In this document: positions 34,805 through 45,516 of the stretch, in pieces
Layout of the letters: each line of letters opens with the position of its first letter
Numbering within the stretch: position 1 is the first letter of the stretch
NCBI RefSeq assembly: GCF_012272825.1
Contig: NZ_JAAWWS010000156.1
Coordinates: forward strand, 70,732 to 134,731
Source: Wenzhouxiangella sp. XN79A
GTDB lineage: Bacteria > Pseudomonadota > Gammaproteobacteria > Xanthomonadales > Wenzhouxiangellaceae
DNA: 64,000 nt
Direction: 5' to 3'
Translations under genes and position numbers: made by a program
Notes under the pieces: generated by a model
Seen by the model: the letters and a program-made list of their open reading frames with translations, nothing else
Database searches by the model: none
What the model was told of the DNA's origin: nothing

Positions 34805-35182
34805 TCAGGTCGCCGTCGTCCGCGCGGCGCGCCGGAACAGCAACGCCGCGACCAGGAACGCCGCGGCGAAGAACCCGTTCAGGCCGAGCAGCTCCAGCGC
34901 CGGGCTGTGGGGGCGGCCCAGCCCGGCAGCCAGGGCGTAGCCGCCGATGATCGTGGTCAGCAAGGCCATTGCGGCCAGGGTGCGCGCCATGCCCCGGGGC
35001 CGGCCGCGCGAGATCACCAGGCCGAGGACACCGACGGCGATCACAGCGAGGTACATCGCATTGGCCGGGTCGCCGTCGGCGCCGATGATGCCGACGCCGA
35101 GGCTCAGCCACACCAGCAGCAGCGACGAGACCAGGGCCCCGATCCAGGCCAGGCTGCGGGAAGCGGAGCGATCGAGCGTCAT
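34805..35182 (-). CDS. Four-helix membrane protein of unknown function
   Basis: 125 residues from ATG 35182. Four hydrophobic helices (for example SLAWIGALVSSLLLVWLSLG and AALNA-like FFAAAFLVAALLF near the end) with short loops. Family not recognised. It overlaps the previous gene by 4 bases and is the last gene of a three-gene membrane operon. Confidence 0.75.
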   Translation of the reverse strand: MTLDRSASRSLAWIGALVSSLLLVWLSLGVGIIGADGDPANAMYLAVIAVGVLGLVISRGRPRGMARTLAAMALLTTIIGGYALAAGLGRPHSPALELLGLNGFFAAAFLVAALLFRRAARTTAT

Positions 35183-35655
35183 GGTGAATCCTCCGGGCCC
35201 GCTTGCATCCACCGCCGCGCCAGCTCCAGCGAGCCCAAGGCCGCGCCGCCACCGAAGAAGAAGGCCCAGACGGCATCGTCGAGCACCAGAGGCCAGGGTG
35301 CGATGCCGTCGCCGGACAGCAGGTTCATGGTCTGCAGGAACAGCGGCACGAAGATCGCCGTGCCGAAGGCGCCGCACAGCACCACCGGAATTCGACCCGA
35401 GGCCGCGAAGCGGCGGCGGCTGAGCAGCAGGCCGGTGCCCCACCAGAACACCGTGCCGCAGATGACGCCGATGACCGAGAAGCGAACGGCCAGCGATGCG
35501 ACGATCTGCCAGCGAGGCACGCCGTCGCCGGCTTCGCCGGAGACCGCGAACATCGAAAGCACCAGGCCGATCGCGCCGAAACCGATGCCCCACAGGATCG
35601 CGTTGCGCACGCTGCCCTGAAACCGCCCGAATCCACGGGGCCCGGCCGCGCTCAT
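35179..35655 (-). CDS. Membrane protein of unknown function
   Basis: 158 residues with four membrane helices: NAILWGIGFGAIGLVLSMF, an HTH-less middle region with FSVIGVICGTVFWWGTGLLL, then RIPVVLCGAFGTAIFVPLFL and AVWAFFFGGGAALGSLELA. No known family was recognised. It is coupled by 4-base overlaps to genes on both sides. Confidence 0.75.
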   Translation of the reverse strand: MSAAGPRGFGRFQGSVRNAILWGIGFGAIGLVLSMFAVSGEAGDGVPRWQIVASLAVRFSVIGVICGTVFWWGTGLLLSRRRFAASGRIPVVLCGAFGTAIFVPLFLQTMNLLSGDGIAPWPLVLDDAVWAFFFGGGAALGSLELARRWMQAGPEDSP

Positions 35656-35852
35656 CGATCGATCTCCGCGCGCGCCCTGCGCTGGCCGACCTTGCCGACG
35701 ATCAGCGCGAGCACGCCGGCCACGATCAGGCCCAGGGGAATGGCGCCGGGCTCACCGTCGACGATGACCTTGCCGCCGGCCAGCACGGCGCCGAGCAGTG
35801 CGACCAGCGCGCCGGCAACGATCGGCCGACGGGTTCGGAACATGGACTGCAT
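35652..35852 (-). CDS. Small two-helix membrane protein
   Basis: 66 residues from ATG 35852 (MQSMFRTRRPIVAGALVALL), with GAGGG about 9 bases upstream; the frame extends to 35939 but that part covers the 11-bp direct repeats. Two helices are separated by KVIVDGEPGAIP, with a basic tail. First gene of the three-gene membrane operon; function unknown. Confidence 0.65.
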   Translation of the reverse strand: MQSMFRTRRPIVAGALVALLGAVLAGGKVIVDGEPGAIPLGLIVAGVLALIVGKVGQRRARAEIDR

Positions 35853-35896
35853 GGGGCGGACCCTCGATGTGGAGCAGACCGCCATCCTGCGGGGCG

Positions 35897-35962
35897 GATC
35901 GGGCAATGATCGGGCAATGATCGGGTACTGTCCGGACAATGATCGAACCGTGATCCGGCAAC
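35897..35962 (-). repeat. Six tandem 11-bp repeats upstream of the membrane operon
   Basis: Six units of 11 bases follow one another. Units 1 and 2 are identical (GATCGGGCAAT). Units 3-6 diverge (GATCGGGTACT, GTCCGGACAAT, GATCGAACCGT, GATCCGGCAAC). Repetition every 11 bases puts each unit on about the same face of the helix. Location 45 bases before the first operon start suggests a multi-site operator or curved DNA, but this is inference. Confidence 0.7.
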
Positions 35963-36042
35963 ACGCCGATCGCGGCCGGCGACGGGCGCTTCGGCGCCCG
36001 GACCCTGGCGACGCTGGCGGGATGCCGACCGTGGCGCCGACG

Positions 36043-37599
36043 TCACAGCGCGTGGGCGGTGCTGGTCTCGATCCGGTACAGCAGCCGGTTGGCCAGTTCG
36101 GCGGCCAGCGGCTCGGGCAGGTACGGCACGGTCTTCTCGCCGTGCGGCAGGCGGATGACCAGCGTGGCCAGGCCGTGGCGGCGTTGATAGGGGCTGCGCG
36201 TGACCTTGACCTGCTGGCAGCGTGCGTCCTCGAACAGGATGATCGTCGTGCCGATCAGGCCCGCGCGCACCTCCAGGCCCTGGTCGCCGATGTGCACGCC
36301 CCAGCGCTTCCAGCGGAAGTGGACCAGCACCGCCGCGATCGCCGCGATCGCAAGTGCCGCGAGCGGCGACCACCACGGACCGCTGCCGAGCAGGAAATGC
36401 GCCGCCAGGATGGCCAGCAGCGGAAGCAGCACGACACGCTGCCAGAGGATGCGACGAAACCGGACGTGGATGCCCCGGAAGGCCGGCGGCGACCAGGCGC
36501 GACCGGCCAGTTCGGACGTGACCTGCTCCAGCCGCGCGGTCGGAATGCCGGGAACCAGGAAGCGCTTGTCCTGGTTCATCGGGTTCATCGCGTCGAGCGC
36601 GGCCTGGTGGCCGACCGCGTGCCAGCGGCCGAGCAGCCGGCCGAACGCGGTCTGGACCAGCTCCAGGCTGTGCAACTTGGACCGTTTCAGCGACTTCTCG
36701 CGCTTGTCGAGCAGTCCGTAGACGGCCTGCAGTCGCTCGGCGTCGCCGGTCAGCCGGTAGCCGTGGAAACGAACCCAGGCAATCAGGCCCGAGACCACCA
36801 GCCCGAGCGCGATGAAGGCAGCAATCAGCGCCAGCACGAGCCCGGCGGCCAGCCACGGCGCCGCCGACAGATCGCCGACGCCGACCAGGCCCGAACGCTC
36901 CAGCCACTCCACCGAGTCGACAACGCGGTCGCCGACCCGCTCGGCCAGGGGGCCGCCGACGACGCCGAGAATGATCCAGAGCTGGCTGGAGGTCATGCCG
37001 TAGCGGAACAGATCGCCGAACCCGGGCGCGAAGATCGCCGATTCGGCGGCGTCGAGATCGTCGCCCTCGCCGTCTGCGGGCTGCGCATCGGCCGCGGGAG
37101 CCCGCCGGTGCGCCCCGGCAATGCGATCGCGCAGCGCCTGCGCCTCGTCTGTGCGGATGCCCGGAAGTTCGACCTCGGTCTGCGCCGCCCCCGGCGTCTC
37201 GAGGTTGACGCGGATCAGCCCCAGCGGCTTCAGGTACAGCGGCTGGCTGAACGCGACGTTCTGGACTCGCTCGAAGCGGACCTTGAGCTCCTTGATCTCG
37301 AACAGGCCCTTGCGGACGCGAATCGCGTTGTCGGCGATCAGGAACCGGAAGCGGCGGTGATAGATCAGCGTGCCGAGCAGCCCGATCAGCAGCAGGCCAC
37401 CGGCGATCAGTGCGATTTCGCGCAGTCCGAGGGCGTCGGAGACGACCGCGCCGGTGCCGCCACCGATGACCAGGAACAGGTTCTCGCGCACCGCCTTCTG
37501 CGCGCCGCTGATGTACATCGCGATGACCGCGGCGGTCGGCAGGCGTTCCCAATCGGGGCCGACGGTCCCGGCCGGTTCCGGCTCGGCGGTCTCGTTCAC
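36043..37599 (-). CDS. YdbT-like bacterial PH-domain membrane protein
   Basis: 518 residues from GTG 37599, overlapping the stop of its partner by 4 bases. Several membrane helices are interleaved with repeated bPH2 domains (DUF304), seen as YHRRFRFLIADNAIRVRKGL, then VRFERVQNVAFSQPLYLKPL, and again as FHGYRLTGDAERLQAVYGLL with KRSKLHSLELVQTAFGR, and a third near LEVRAGLIGTTIILFEDARC. Pairs of YdbS/YdbT proteins are widespread, membrane-bound and linked to envelope stress in some Gram-positive species; the function here is unknown. Confidence 0.85.
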   Translation of the reverse strand: MNETAEPEPAGTVGPDWERLPTAAVIAMYISGAQKAVRENLFLVIGGGTGAVVSDALGLREIALIAGGLLLIGLLGTLIYHRRFRFLIADNAIRVRKGLFEIKELKVRFERVQNVAFSQPLYLKPLGLIRVNLETPGAAQTEVELPGIRTDEAQALRDRIAGAHRRAPAADAQPADGEGDDLDAAESAIFAPGFGDLFRYGMTSSQLWIILGVVGGPLAERVGDRVVDSVEWLERSGLVGVGDLSAAPWLAAGLVLALIAAFIALGLVVSGLIAWVRFHGYRLTGDAERLQAVYGLLDKREKSLKRSKLHSLELVQTAFGRLLGRWHAVGHQAALDAMNPMNQDKRFLVPGIPTARLEQVTSELAGRAWSPPAFRGIHVRFRRILWQRVVLLPLLAILAAHFLLGSGPWWSPLAALAIAAIAAVLVHFRWKRWGVHIGDQGLEVRAGLIGTTIILFEDARCQQVKVTRSPYQRRHGLATLVIRLPHGEKTVPYLPEPLAAELANRLLYRIETSTAHAL

Positions 37600-38177
37600 G
37601 CGTCGAGCTCGTCCCGGCGGTCGCCATCGTCGCTGGCCAGCGCATCGCGCAACCGGATCTGCTCGGCCAGGTGCTCGCGCAGCGTGTCGGCGGCCTCGGC
37701 GTCGAGGCCGATCAGCGTCAGGTCGGCGGTGATGCCGCCGGCGGTGAACAGCTTCAACCGGGCCAGGCCGCGCCAGCGTTCGACCGGGCCGCTGGAGGTC
37801 TCGACATGCTGGATGCGGGCGAACGGCAGGGTGGTGACCGAGCGCCAGAAGATGCCCTCCTTCGCCGCGATGTCGTGCGCGCGCACCGCCCAGCCGCGAT
37901 GACCGGCGTCGACCCAGCGGTAGATGCCGATCAGCACGGCCAGCAGCAGCACGCCACCCGGTATCAGCAGCCCGGCCAGCAACGGCAGATCGGGAAGGAA
38001 ATTCATGGCTGTACCCACCAGCACGAACGGCAGCCAGTAGAGCAGCGTGGTGATCACGGTGTAGCCGCGGAAGCGCTCGGCGACCGGTTCGAACTCGAGC
38101 TCGCGGTAGTCCGGCAGCGCCTCGCGGGGCGTCTGCGGATTCTCGAACGCGTCGGTTTCGTGAAGGGCGTCGTCCAT
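37596..38177 (-). CDS. YdbS-like bacterial PH-domain membrane protein
   Basis: 193 residues from ATG 38177. Two helices (about 44-60 and 66-90) precede one bPH2 domain: RAHDIAAKEGIFWRSVTTLP, then FARIQHVETSSGPVERWRGL and ARLKLFTAGG. It is the smaller partner of the downstream YdbT-like protein, and the two genes overlap (GTGA). Confidence 0.85.
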   Translation of the reverse strand: MDDALHETDAFENPQTPREALPDYRELEFEPVAERFRGYTVITTLLYWLPFVLVGTAMNFLPDLPLLAGLLIPGGVLLLAVLIGIYRWVDAGHRGWAVRAHDIAAKEGIFWRSVTTLPFARIQHVETSSGPVERWRGLARLKLFTAGGITADLTLIGLDAEAADTLREHLAEQIRLRDALASDDGDRRDELDA

Positions 38178-38280
38178 GGCCTTGTCCCAGTGCTTCCGAT
38201 GAGTCGGCACCGGCATTGTCGCCGATCCGGCGGGATCCGTCGTGTGCCGGAAGTCCGTGCCGGCGGTTGACCGCGGCGGG

Positions 38281-39912
38281 TCAGCCGCGAACGCCGCTGT
38301 CGTGCCAGCCCGAGGTGATCGGGTAGCGCCGGTCGCGGCCGAAGGCCTTGCGGGTCACGCGCGGGCCCGGCGCGCCCTGGCGGCGCTTGAACTCGGCCAT
38401 GAGCACCAGGCCGGCCACCCGGCGGACCATGGCCTCGTCCAGCCCGGTGGCCTCGACGATGTCGGAGATCGGCCGGTCCTCTTCGACGTACAGCTCGATG
38501 ATGCGGTCGAGCAGCGGGTACGGCGGCAGGCTGTCGTCGTCGCGCTGATCGGGTTTGAGCTCGGCCGACGGCGGGCGGTCGATGACGCCGGGCGGAATCG
38601 CCGGAGACTGTTCGTTGCGCCAGTTCGCCAGCTCGTAGACCATGCCCTTCAGGCAGTCCTTGATCGGGCTGTAGCCGCCGCACATGTCGCCGTACAGCGT
38701 GCTGTAGCCGACCGCCAGCTCGCTCTTGTTGCTGGTCGCCAGGACCAGGTGCCCGAACTTGTTGGAAAGCCCCATCAGCAGCATGCCGCGGGCACGGGCC
38801 TGCAGGTTTTCCTCGGCGATGTTCTCCGGGCGACCCTGGAACGGGCCTTCGAGCTGCTGCAGGCCGGCCTGGAAGATCGGTTCGATCGAGATCGTGTCGG
38901 TCGCAAGCCCCAGCAGGTCGACCTGCTCGGTGGCCAGGATCAGCGACAGTTCGCTGGTGTGACGCGACGGCATCAGGATGCCGTGGACGCTCTCGCCGCC
39001 CAGTCCGTCGGCGGCCAGCGCGGCGCAGATCGCCGAGTCGATCCCGCCGGACAGGCCCAGCACCACCGAGCGGAAGCCGTTCTTGCGCACGTAGTCGGTC
39101 AGTCCGCGCTGCAGCACCCGCCAGGTCACCGGCAGGCGATCGGTCTCGCCTTCGGGCCAGTGCAGATACTCGAGCCGGCCGGCGCCGGCGTGGAAGCCGA
39201 CGTGCAGCAGCACCTCGTCGCACAGCGCGGCCGGCGGAGAGAGCGTGCCGTGGCCGTCGATGCAGAGCGAATGGCCGTCGAAGACCAGCTCGTCCTGGCC
39301 GCCGACGCAGTTCAGGTACAGGATCGGCAGGCCGGTCTCGGCATGGCGGGCCTTCAGCACCTGGCCGCGGTCGATGTGCTTGTCGTGGTAGTAGGGCGAG
39401 GCGTTCGACGACAGCAGCAGTTCGGCACCGGCCTCTTTCGCGGCGCGCGCGGCCTCCGGCGCCCAGGTGTCCTCGCAGATCAGCACGCCGACCTTCACGC
39501 CCTTGATCTCGACGACCAGCGGGGTGTCGCCCTGGACGAAGTAGCGCCGTTCGTCGAACACGGCATAGTTCGGCAGGTCCCACTTGTCGTAGGTGCCGAG
39601 CACCGAGCGATCGCGGATCCAGGCCGCGGCGTTGTAGCGCTTGTCGCCGTCGGCGCGCGGATAGGTCAGCACCACGTCGATGCCGTGGACGGCCTGGACG
39701 ATTTCGTGGAACAGGGTCTCGGTTCGCCGCATGAAGCCCGGCCGCAGCACCAGGTCCTCGGGCGGGTAGCCGGTCAGGGCCAGCTCGGGGAACAGGATCA
39801 GGTCGGCGCCCAGTTCGTCCCGGGCCCGCTCGATCGAGGCCAGGATCCGGTCCCGGTTGGACGTGATGTGCCCGACGAGGAAATCGTCCTGGGCCAGCGC
39901 GATCTTCAGCAT
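38281..39912 (-). CDS. nadE: Glutamine-dependent NAD+ synthetase
   Basis: 543 residues in two domains. The N-terminal nitrilase-type glutaminase has the triad E43 (FPELALTGYP), K110 (GTYDKWDLP) and C146 (LICEDTW). The C-terminal ammonia-dependent synthetase has the PP-loop SGGIDS (288-293), and ATSNKSELAVGYSTLYGDM with the KDCLKG segment. It makes NAD+ from deamido-NAD+, ATP and glutamine. Here the usual LTTGNKSE reads LATSNKSE, a mild variant. It stands alone with 85 bases before sucD. Confidence 0.96.
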   Translation of the reverse strand: MLKIALAQDDFLVGHITSNRDRILASIERARDELGADLILFPELALTGYPPEDLVLRPGFMRRTETLFHEIVQAVHGIDVVLTYPRADGDKRYNAAAWIRDRSVLGTYDKWDLPNYAVFDERRYFVQGDTPLVVEIKGVKVGVLICEDTWAPEAARAAKEAGAELLLSSNASPYYHDKHIDRGQVLKARHAETGLPILYLNCVGGQDELVFDGHSLCIDGHGTLSPPAALCDEVLLHVGFHAGAGRLEYLHWPEGETDRLPVTWRVLQRGLTDYVRKNGFRSVVLGLSGGIDSAICAALAADGLGGESVHGILMPSRHTSELSLILATEQVDLLGLATDTISIEPIFQAGLQQLEGPFQGRPENIAEENLQARARGMLLMGLSNKFGHLVLATSNKSELAVGYSTLYGDMCGGYSPIKDCLKGMVYELANWRNEQSPAIPPGVIDRPPSAELKPDQRDDDSLPPYPLLDRIIELYVEEDRPISDIVEATGLDEAMVRRVAGLVLMAEFKRRQGAPGPRVTRKAFGRDRRYPITSGWHDSGVRG

Positions 39913-39997
39913 CGGGTCGGTTTCCGCGATGGACGGAGGGTCGGTCTTTCGACCGGTTCACCCGCGCCGGCGGCCGGCGCGGATGCGATCGGGCGCG

Positions 39998-40873
39998 TCA
40001 GCCCTTCAGCCGGTCGGCAATCGCCGTGCCCAGCTCGACCGGCGAACGCACGGTGGTCACACCGGCTTCTTCCAGCGCGGCGTACTTGGCCTCGGCCGTG
40101 CCCTTGCCGCCGGCGATGATGGCGCCGGCATGGCCCATCCGCTTGCCGGGCGGCGCGGTGACGCCGGCGATGTAGCCGACCACCGGCTTGGTCACGTTCT
40201 CGGCGATGAATTCGGCCGCTTCTTCCTCGGCCGTGCCGCCGATCTCGCCGACCATGATGATGCCCTCGGTTTCCGGGTCTTCCTGGAACAGGTCGAGGCA
40301 GTCGATGAAGTTCATGCCGTTGATCGGGTCACCGCCGATGCCGATGCAGGTGGTCTGTCCGAGACCGGCATTGGTGGTCTGGAACACCGCCTCGTAGGTC
40401 AGCGTGCCGGACCGCGACACGATGCCGACCTTGCCGGGCTTGTGGATGGCGCCCGGCATGATGCCGATCTTGCACTCGCCCGGGGTGATGATGCCGGGGC
40501 AGTTCGGGCCGATCAGGGTGACGTCCTGATAGTCGGCCAGCGCGGCCTTGACGCGCATCATGTCCAGCACCGGGATGCCCTCGGTGATGGCCACGATGAT
40601 CCGGACGCCGGCGTCGGCGGCCTCGAGGATCGCGTCGGCCGCGAAGGGCGGCGGCACGAAGATCATCGACGCATCGGCGCCGGTTTCCTCGACGGCCGCC
40701 TCGACGGTGTCGAAGACCGGCAGGCCCAGGTGTTCCTGGCCGCCCTTGCCGGGGGTCACGCCGCCGACCAGGCGGGTGCCGTATTCGATGGCCTGTTCGG
40801 AATGGAAGGTGCCCTGCGAGCCGGTGAAGCCCTGGCAGATCACGCGGGTGTTCTTGTTGACCAGTACGCTCAT
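39998..40873 (-). CDS. sucD: Succinyl-CoA synthetase alpha subunit
   Basis: 291 residues. It begins with the CoA-binding Rossmann fold ([20 protein letters not shown]). The phosphohistidine loop is [17 protein letters not shown]. The [20 protein letters not shown] segment is also diagnostic. With SucC it converts succinyl-CoA to succinate with NTP formation in the TCA cycle. It lies 51 bases downstream of sucC. Confidence 0.97.
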   Translation of the reverse strand: MSVLVNKNTRVICQGFTGSQGTFHSEQAIEYGTRLVGGVTPGKGGQEHLGLPVFDTVEAAVEETGADASMIFVPPPFAADAILEAADAGVRIIVAITEGIPVLDMMRVKAALADYQDVTLIGPNCPGIITPGECKIGIMPGAIHKPGKVGIVSRSGTLTYEAVFQTTNAGLGQTTCIGIGGDPINGMNFIDCLDLFQEDPETEGIIMVGEIGGTAEEEAAEFIAENVTKPVVGYIAGVTAPPGKRMGHAGAIIAGGKGTAEAKYAALEEAGVTTVRSPVELGTAIADRLKG

Positions 40874-40885
40874 TGAAGTCTTCCT

Positions 40886-40912
40886 TCAGGCTGCCGCTTC
40901 TGCAGCCTTTCT
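40886..40912 (-). repeat. Partial duplication of the sucC 3' end
   Basis: Between sucC and sucD, the minus strand in one frame reads RKAAEAAA and stop, nearly repeating the true SucC end RKAVEAAA and stop (40925-40954). The two stretches match at 22 of 29 bases. It may be a duplication remnant or may have been kept as a hairpin (AGGCTGC/GCAGCCT). Confidence 0.5.
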
Positions 40913-40924
40913 CGTATTCGTTTG

Positions 40925-42085
<1,161 letters not shown>

Positions 42086-42169
42086 GCTGGATTCCCATTG
42101 CTTGGATCGTTGTGAGGTCGCGTAGGACGGCCGCTTCGGACCGCCGGCCGGCAAGGCTGCGCCGGCAAC

Positions 42170-42195
42170 CGACGAAATATAACAAAACAGCCACG
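42170..42195 (-). promoter_or_regulatory. Candidate sucCD promoter
   Basis: An unusually AT-rich patch, rc reading TTTTGTTATATTTCG, 90-110 bases upstream of sucC. TTATAT/TATATT could serve as a -10. No convincing -35 was found at 17 bases. Confidence 0.35.
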
Positions 42196-42224
42196 CCCGC
42201 AGGGTCCGGCCGAGCCCGAATGCC

Positions 42225-42253
42225 TTTGCCATCCGGCCCCGATCCGCTATAGT
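42225..42253 (+). promoter_or_regulatory. Candidate pilS promoter
   Basis: TTTGCC (42225-42230), a 17-base spacer and TATAGT (42248-42253), about 42 bases before the GTG of pilS. Weak -35, good -10. Confidence 0.45.
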
Positions 42254-42294
42254 GCATGCAGGCACGAGGATCAGACCATCACCGGGGGATTCGC

Positions 42295-43938
42295 GTGAGC
42301 GACCTGTTCCAGAAGACCGCCGCCGACAGCGATCTGACCCGTCGATCGCTGAACTACCTTGCGGCCTTCCGACTCGCCCTGTCCGCGGTGGTCGTCGCGG
42401 TTGCCTTCGGCGGGTTTTCCGACCCCATCGCCGCTGAATACAAGCTCTTCCTGTCGCGGGCCGCGGGCCTGACCTACGTCGGTGCGGCGCTGGCCTTCGC
42501 GTTCTTCCAGTGGCGACCGATCCACGATTACCAGGAGCTGGCCAAGTTCTCGCTGGCCACCGACATCGTCCTGCTGCTGCTGGTGCTGCACTGCTTCGGC
42601 GGGCTGGCCAGCGGGCTGGCCATCCTGCTGATCTTCGTGGTCGGCATCGCGGGCCTGCTGCTGCCGCTGATCACCGCCCTGTTCTTCGCCTCGCTGATCT
42701 CGCTGGGCATCCTGCTGGAGGCCTGGCTGGCGATGACCGCCGGCTCCTCGGAGTCGCTGGCGCTGCAGGCCGGCATCTACGGGATCGCGACCTTCGTGAC
42801 CGCGCTGGGCTGCTCGCTGCTCGGCCGCTGGGGGCGCGAATACCAGCTGCTGGCCGAGCGCCGCCGCAACGACCTGGTCGGTCTCGAGCAGGTCAACGAC
42901 CTGATCATCCGCCGGATGCGTTCCGGCGTGCTGGTGGTCGACGCGGAACTGAAGATCCGCCAGATGAACGAATCGGCCTGGTACCTGCTGGGCAGCCCGC
43001 CGGTCAGCGAGGACCGGCTCAACGTGATCGCGCCGGCGCTGGTCGAGCGACTGAACCTCTGGCGCAGGACCGGCCGGGCCGAGGACGAGGGGCTGCTGCT
43101 GAAATCGACCCAGGCCGCCGTGGTGCCGCAGTTCGTTCGGCTGCCCGGGGTGGTCGGCGAGGCCACGCTGATCTTCCTCGAGGACACCTCTGTGGTCAGC
43201 CGACGTGCACGCGACCTGGCCCAGGCGTCGCTGGCCCGCTTGTCGGCGTCGATCGCCCACGAGATCCGCAATCCCCTGGGCGCACTGAGCCACGCCGCCC
43301 AGCTGCTCGGTGAATCGCCGGACCTGCCGAAACAGGACCAGCGCCTGATCAGGATCATCCACGACCACACCGTACGGATGAACGACATCGTCGAGAACGT
43401 GCTGAAGCTGTCGCGCCGCGAACGGGCCAGCATCGAGCAGGTCAACATTTCGGACTGGCTGCGGACCCTGGCCGAGGAGTTCCGCGGCCAGCACCGGCTG
43501 CCCGAGTCGCGGATCCGGGTCGAAGCGCCGAAAAGCGAGATCCAGGTGCTGATGGACCCGACCCAGCTGCAGCAGGCGGTGAGCAACCTGATGGAGAACG
43601 CGCTCCGGCATGCCGGCAGCGACACCCACCAGCCCACCGTCACCCTGCGCCTGAGCCCGATCCGCGGGCACCGCGAGATGGCGCTGGACATCATCGACGA
43701 CGGCCCGGGCATCCCGCTGGAGAAACGCAGCCAGATCTTCGAGCCGTTCTTCACCACCCACAAGCAGGGCTCCGGCCTGGGCCTGTTCCTGGCCCGCCAG
43801 ATGTGCGACGCCAACGCCGCCCCGCTGGAATATGTTCAAATCCCGAATGCAGGGGCCTGTTTCCGGATCCTGCTGCGCCGGGCCGGCCGCGACGACGCGG
43901 CCCCGGCCACGCCGCACGCGAAACTGGCCGACGCCTGA
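42295..43938 (+). CDS. pilS: Sensor histidine kinase PilS
   Basis: 547 residues from GTG 42295, where GGGGG lies upstream; ATG 42256 lacks a ribosome site. Six N-terminal membrane helices (about 20-180), a PAS-like cytoplasmic domain (205-300), then the kinase core: H-box [16 protein letters not shown] (H322), N-box [12 protein letters not shown]1 [11 protein letters not shown]-box [10 protein letters not shown] and G2 GSGLGL. It controls type IV pilus genes (pilA) through PilR. It is followed 31 bases on by pilR. Confidence 0.92.
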   Translation: MSDLFQKTAADSDLTRRSLNYLAAFRLALSAVVVAVAFGGFSDPIAAEYKLFLSRAAGLTYVGAALAFAFFQWRPIHDYQELAKFSLATDIVLLLLVLHCFGGLASGLAILLIFVVGIAGLLLPLITALFFASLISLGILLEAWLAMTAGSSESLALQAGIYGIATFVTALGCSLLGRWGREYQLLAERRRNDLVGLEQVNDLIIRRMRSGVLVVDAELKIRQMNESAWYLLGSPPVSEDRLNVIAPALVERLNLWRRTGRAEDEGLLLKSTQAAVVPQFVRLPGVVGEATLIFLEDTSVVSRRARDLAQASLARLSASIAHEIRNPLGALSHAAQLLGESPDLPKQDQRLIRIIHDHTVRMNDIVENVLKLSRRERASIEQVNISDWLRTLAEEFRGQHRLPESRIRVEAPKSEIQVLMDPTQLQQAVSNLMENALRHAGSDTHQPTVTLRLSPIRGHREMALDIIDDGPGIPLEKRSQIFEPFFTTHKQGSGLGLFLARQMCDANAAPLEYVQIPNAGACFRILLRRAGRDDAAPATPHAKLADA

Positions 43939-43969
43939 TGTCCCGTCTCGAAGAGGCTTTGGAACACCG

Positions 43970-45400
43970 ATGAGTCAACCCCGTGCACTGGTCGTCGACG
44001 ACGAACCCGATCTTCGCGAGCTGCTCGAACTGACCCTGTCCAGGATGGGCGTGGAGGTCGAAACCGCCGAAGACCTGGCCGACGCCCGGCGCAAACTCGG
44101 CGCCGGAACCTTCGACTTCTGCCTGACCGACATGCGGCTGCCCGACGGCAACGGCCTGAGCCTGGTCAAGGAGATCAGCCGCGACATTCCCGACATGCCG
44201 GTTGCCATGATCACCGCCTACGGCAAGGTCGAGGACGCGGTCACCGCGCTGAAGTACGGCGCCTTCGACTTCGTCTCCAAGCCGGTCGATCTGGAAGCCC
44301 TGCGCAACCTGGTCCGGACCGCGATCAAGCTTCGCGAGGACGACGCCGAAAAGGCCGGAACCGCCGCTGAACCCGGGGCATCGGAGGGCGAAAGCGCTCC
44401 AGCGTCCGGCGAGTCGACCGATGCCGCTCCCGACGCTGCGCGCCAGGGCGTGATCCTGGAGCGGATGATCGGGCGTTCGGATTCGATCAAGCGGGTCCGC
44501 CAGACCATCGTCAAGCTGGCCCGCAGCCAGGCGCCGGTGATGATCAGCGGCGAGTCCGGCACCGGCAAGGAGCTGGCGGCTCAGTTGATCCACGACCTGA
44601 GTCCGCGCACCGAAGGGCCGTTCGTGGCGGTCAACTGCGGTGCGATCCCGTCGGAACTGATGGAAAGCGAGTTCTTCGGTCACCGCAAGGGCAGCTTCAC
44701 CGGCGCCGACGCCGACAAGGACGGCCTGTTCGTGTCGGCCAACGGCGGTACGCTGTTCCTCGACGAGGTCGCCGACCTGCCGCTGAACATGCAGGTCAAA
44801 CTGCTGCGGGTGATCCAGGAAAAGCGGGTCCGTCCGATCGGCGGCAAGGAGGAAGCGCCGATCGACGTGCGCATCCTGTCGGCCTCGCACAAGGCGCTGA
44901 AGCCGCTGGTCGACAGCGGCGACTTCCGTTCCGACCTGTATTTCCGACTCAACGTCATCGAGCTGCCGCTGCCTGCGCTGTCGGATCGCCAATCCGACAT
45001 TCCTCTGCTGATCGAGCATTTCCTCGCCGTGATTTCGGAACAGTGGGGGGAAGCACCGAAAGGCCTGCAGCCGGCCGCGCTCGACGAGCTCTGCCGGCAC
45101 CAGTACTCGGGCAACGTGCGCGAGCTGTTCAACATCCTGCAGCGCGCGGTCACCCTGTGCGACGGGCAGACCATCGAGGTCGACGACCTGCAGCTGCAGC
45201 GAACCCGGCTCGACGACGGCGACGACCTGCCGACCGACCCGGGCGAGCGCAGCCTCGACGACTACATGGAAAACATCGAGAAGCGGATTCTCGAGAACGC
45301 CCTGAAAGACGCCAAGTACAACAAGACCGAGGCCGCGCGCCGGCTCGGCATCACCTTCCGCTCGCTGCGCTACAAGCTCGACAAGTACGGGATCGAGTAA
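43970..45400 (+). CDS. pilR: Sigma-54-dependent response regulator PilR
   Basis: 476 residues from ATG 43970. Receiver domain with D54 (LTDMRLPDGNG), then a linker of about 40 acidic/Ala-Ser residues. The AAA+ domain has Walker A GESGTGKE (194-201), the sigma-54 contact loop GSFTGA (241-246) and FLDEVADLPL as Walker B. The Fis-type helix-turn-helix ends the protein (KTEAARRLGITFRSLRYKLD). It activates pilin transcription with sigma-54 in response to PilS. Confidence 0.94.
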   Translation: MSQPRALVVDDEPDLRELLELTLSRMGVEVETAEDLADARRKLGAGTFDFCLTDMRLPDGNGLSLVKEISRDIPDMPVAMITAYGKVEDAVTALKYGAFDFVSKPVDLEALRNLVRTAIKLREDDAEKAGTAAEPGASEGESAPASGESTDAAPDAARQGVILERMIGRSDSIKRVRQTIVKLARSQAPVMISGESGTGKELAAQLIHDLSPRTEGPFVAVNCGAIPSELMESEFFGHRKGSFTGADADKDGLFVSANGGTLFLDEVADLPLNMQVKLLRVIQEKRVRPIGGKEEAPIDVRILSASHKALKPLVDSGDFRSDLYFRLNVIELPLPALSDRQSDIPLLIEHFLAVISEQWGEAPKGLQPAALDELCRHQYSGNVRELFNILQRAVTLCDGQTIEVDDLQLQRTRLDDGDDLPTDPGERSLDDYMENIEKRILENALKDAKYNKTEAARRLGITFRSLRYKLDKYGIE

Positions 45401-45446
45401 GCCCCCTCGGCCTGCCCGGCCGCCCGCCGGCCGGGGCCGGAAACGA

Positions 45447-45486
45447 GAACGCCGCCCGCGGTCGAGACCGGGGCGGCGTTCCTTGT
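45447..45486 (+). terminator. Rho-independent terminator after pilR
   Basis: A perfect 11-bp stem, GAACGCCGCCC (45447-45457) and GGGCGGCGTTC (45471-45481), around a loop that can itself fold (CGGTC/GACCG), followed by a short CTTG. It could serve both pilR and the convergent DUF11 gene. The T-tract is weak. Confidence 0.7.
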
Positions 45487-45516
45487 GGCGCGAAGCGCGC
45501 CGGACCTTCGATCGGT

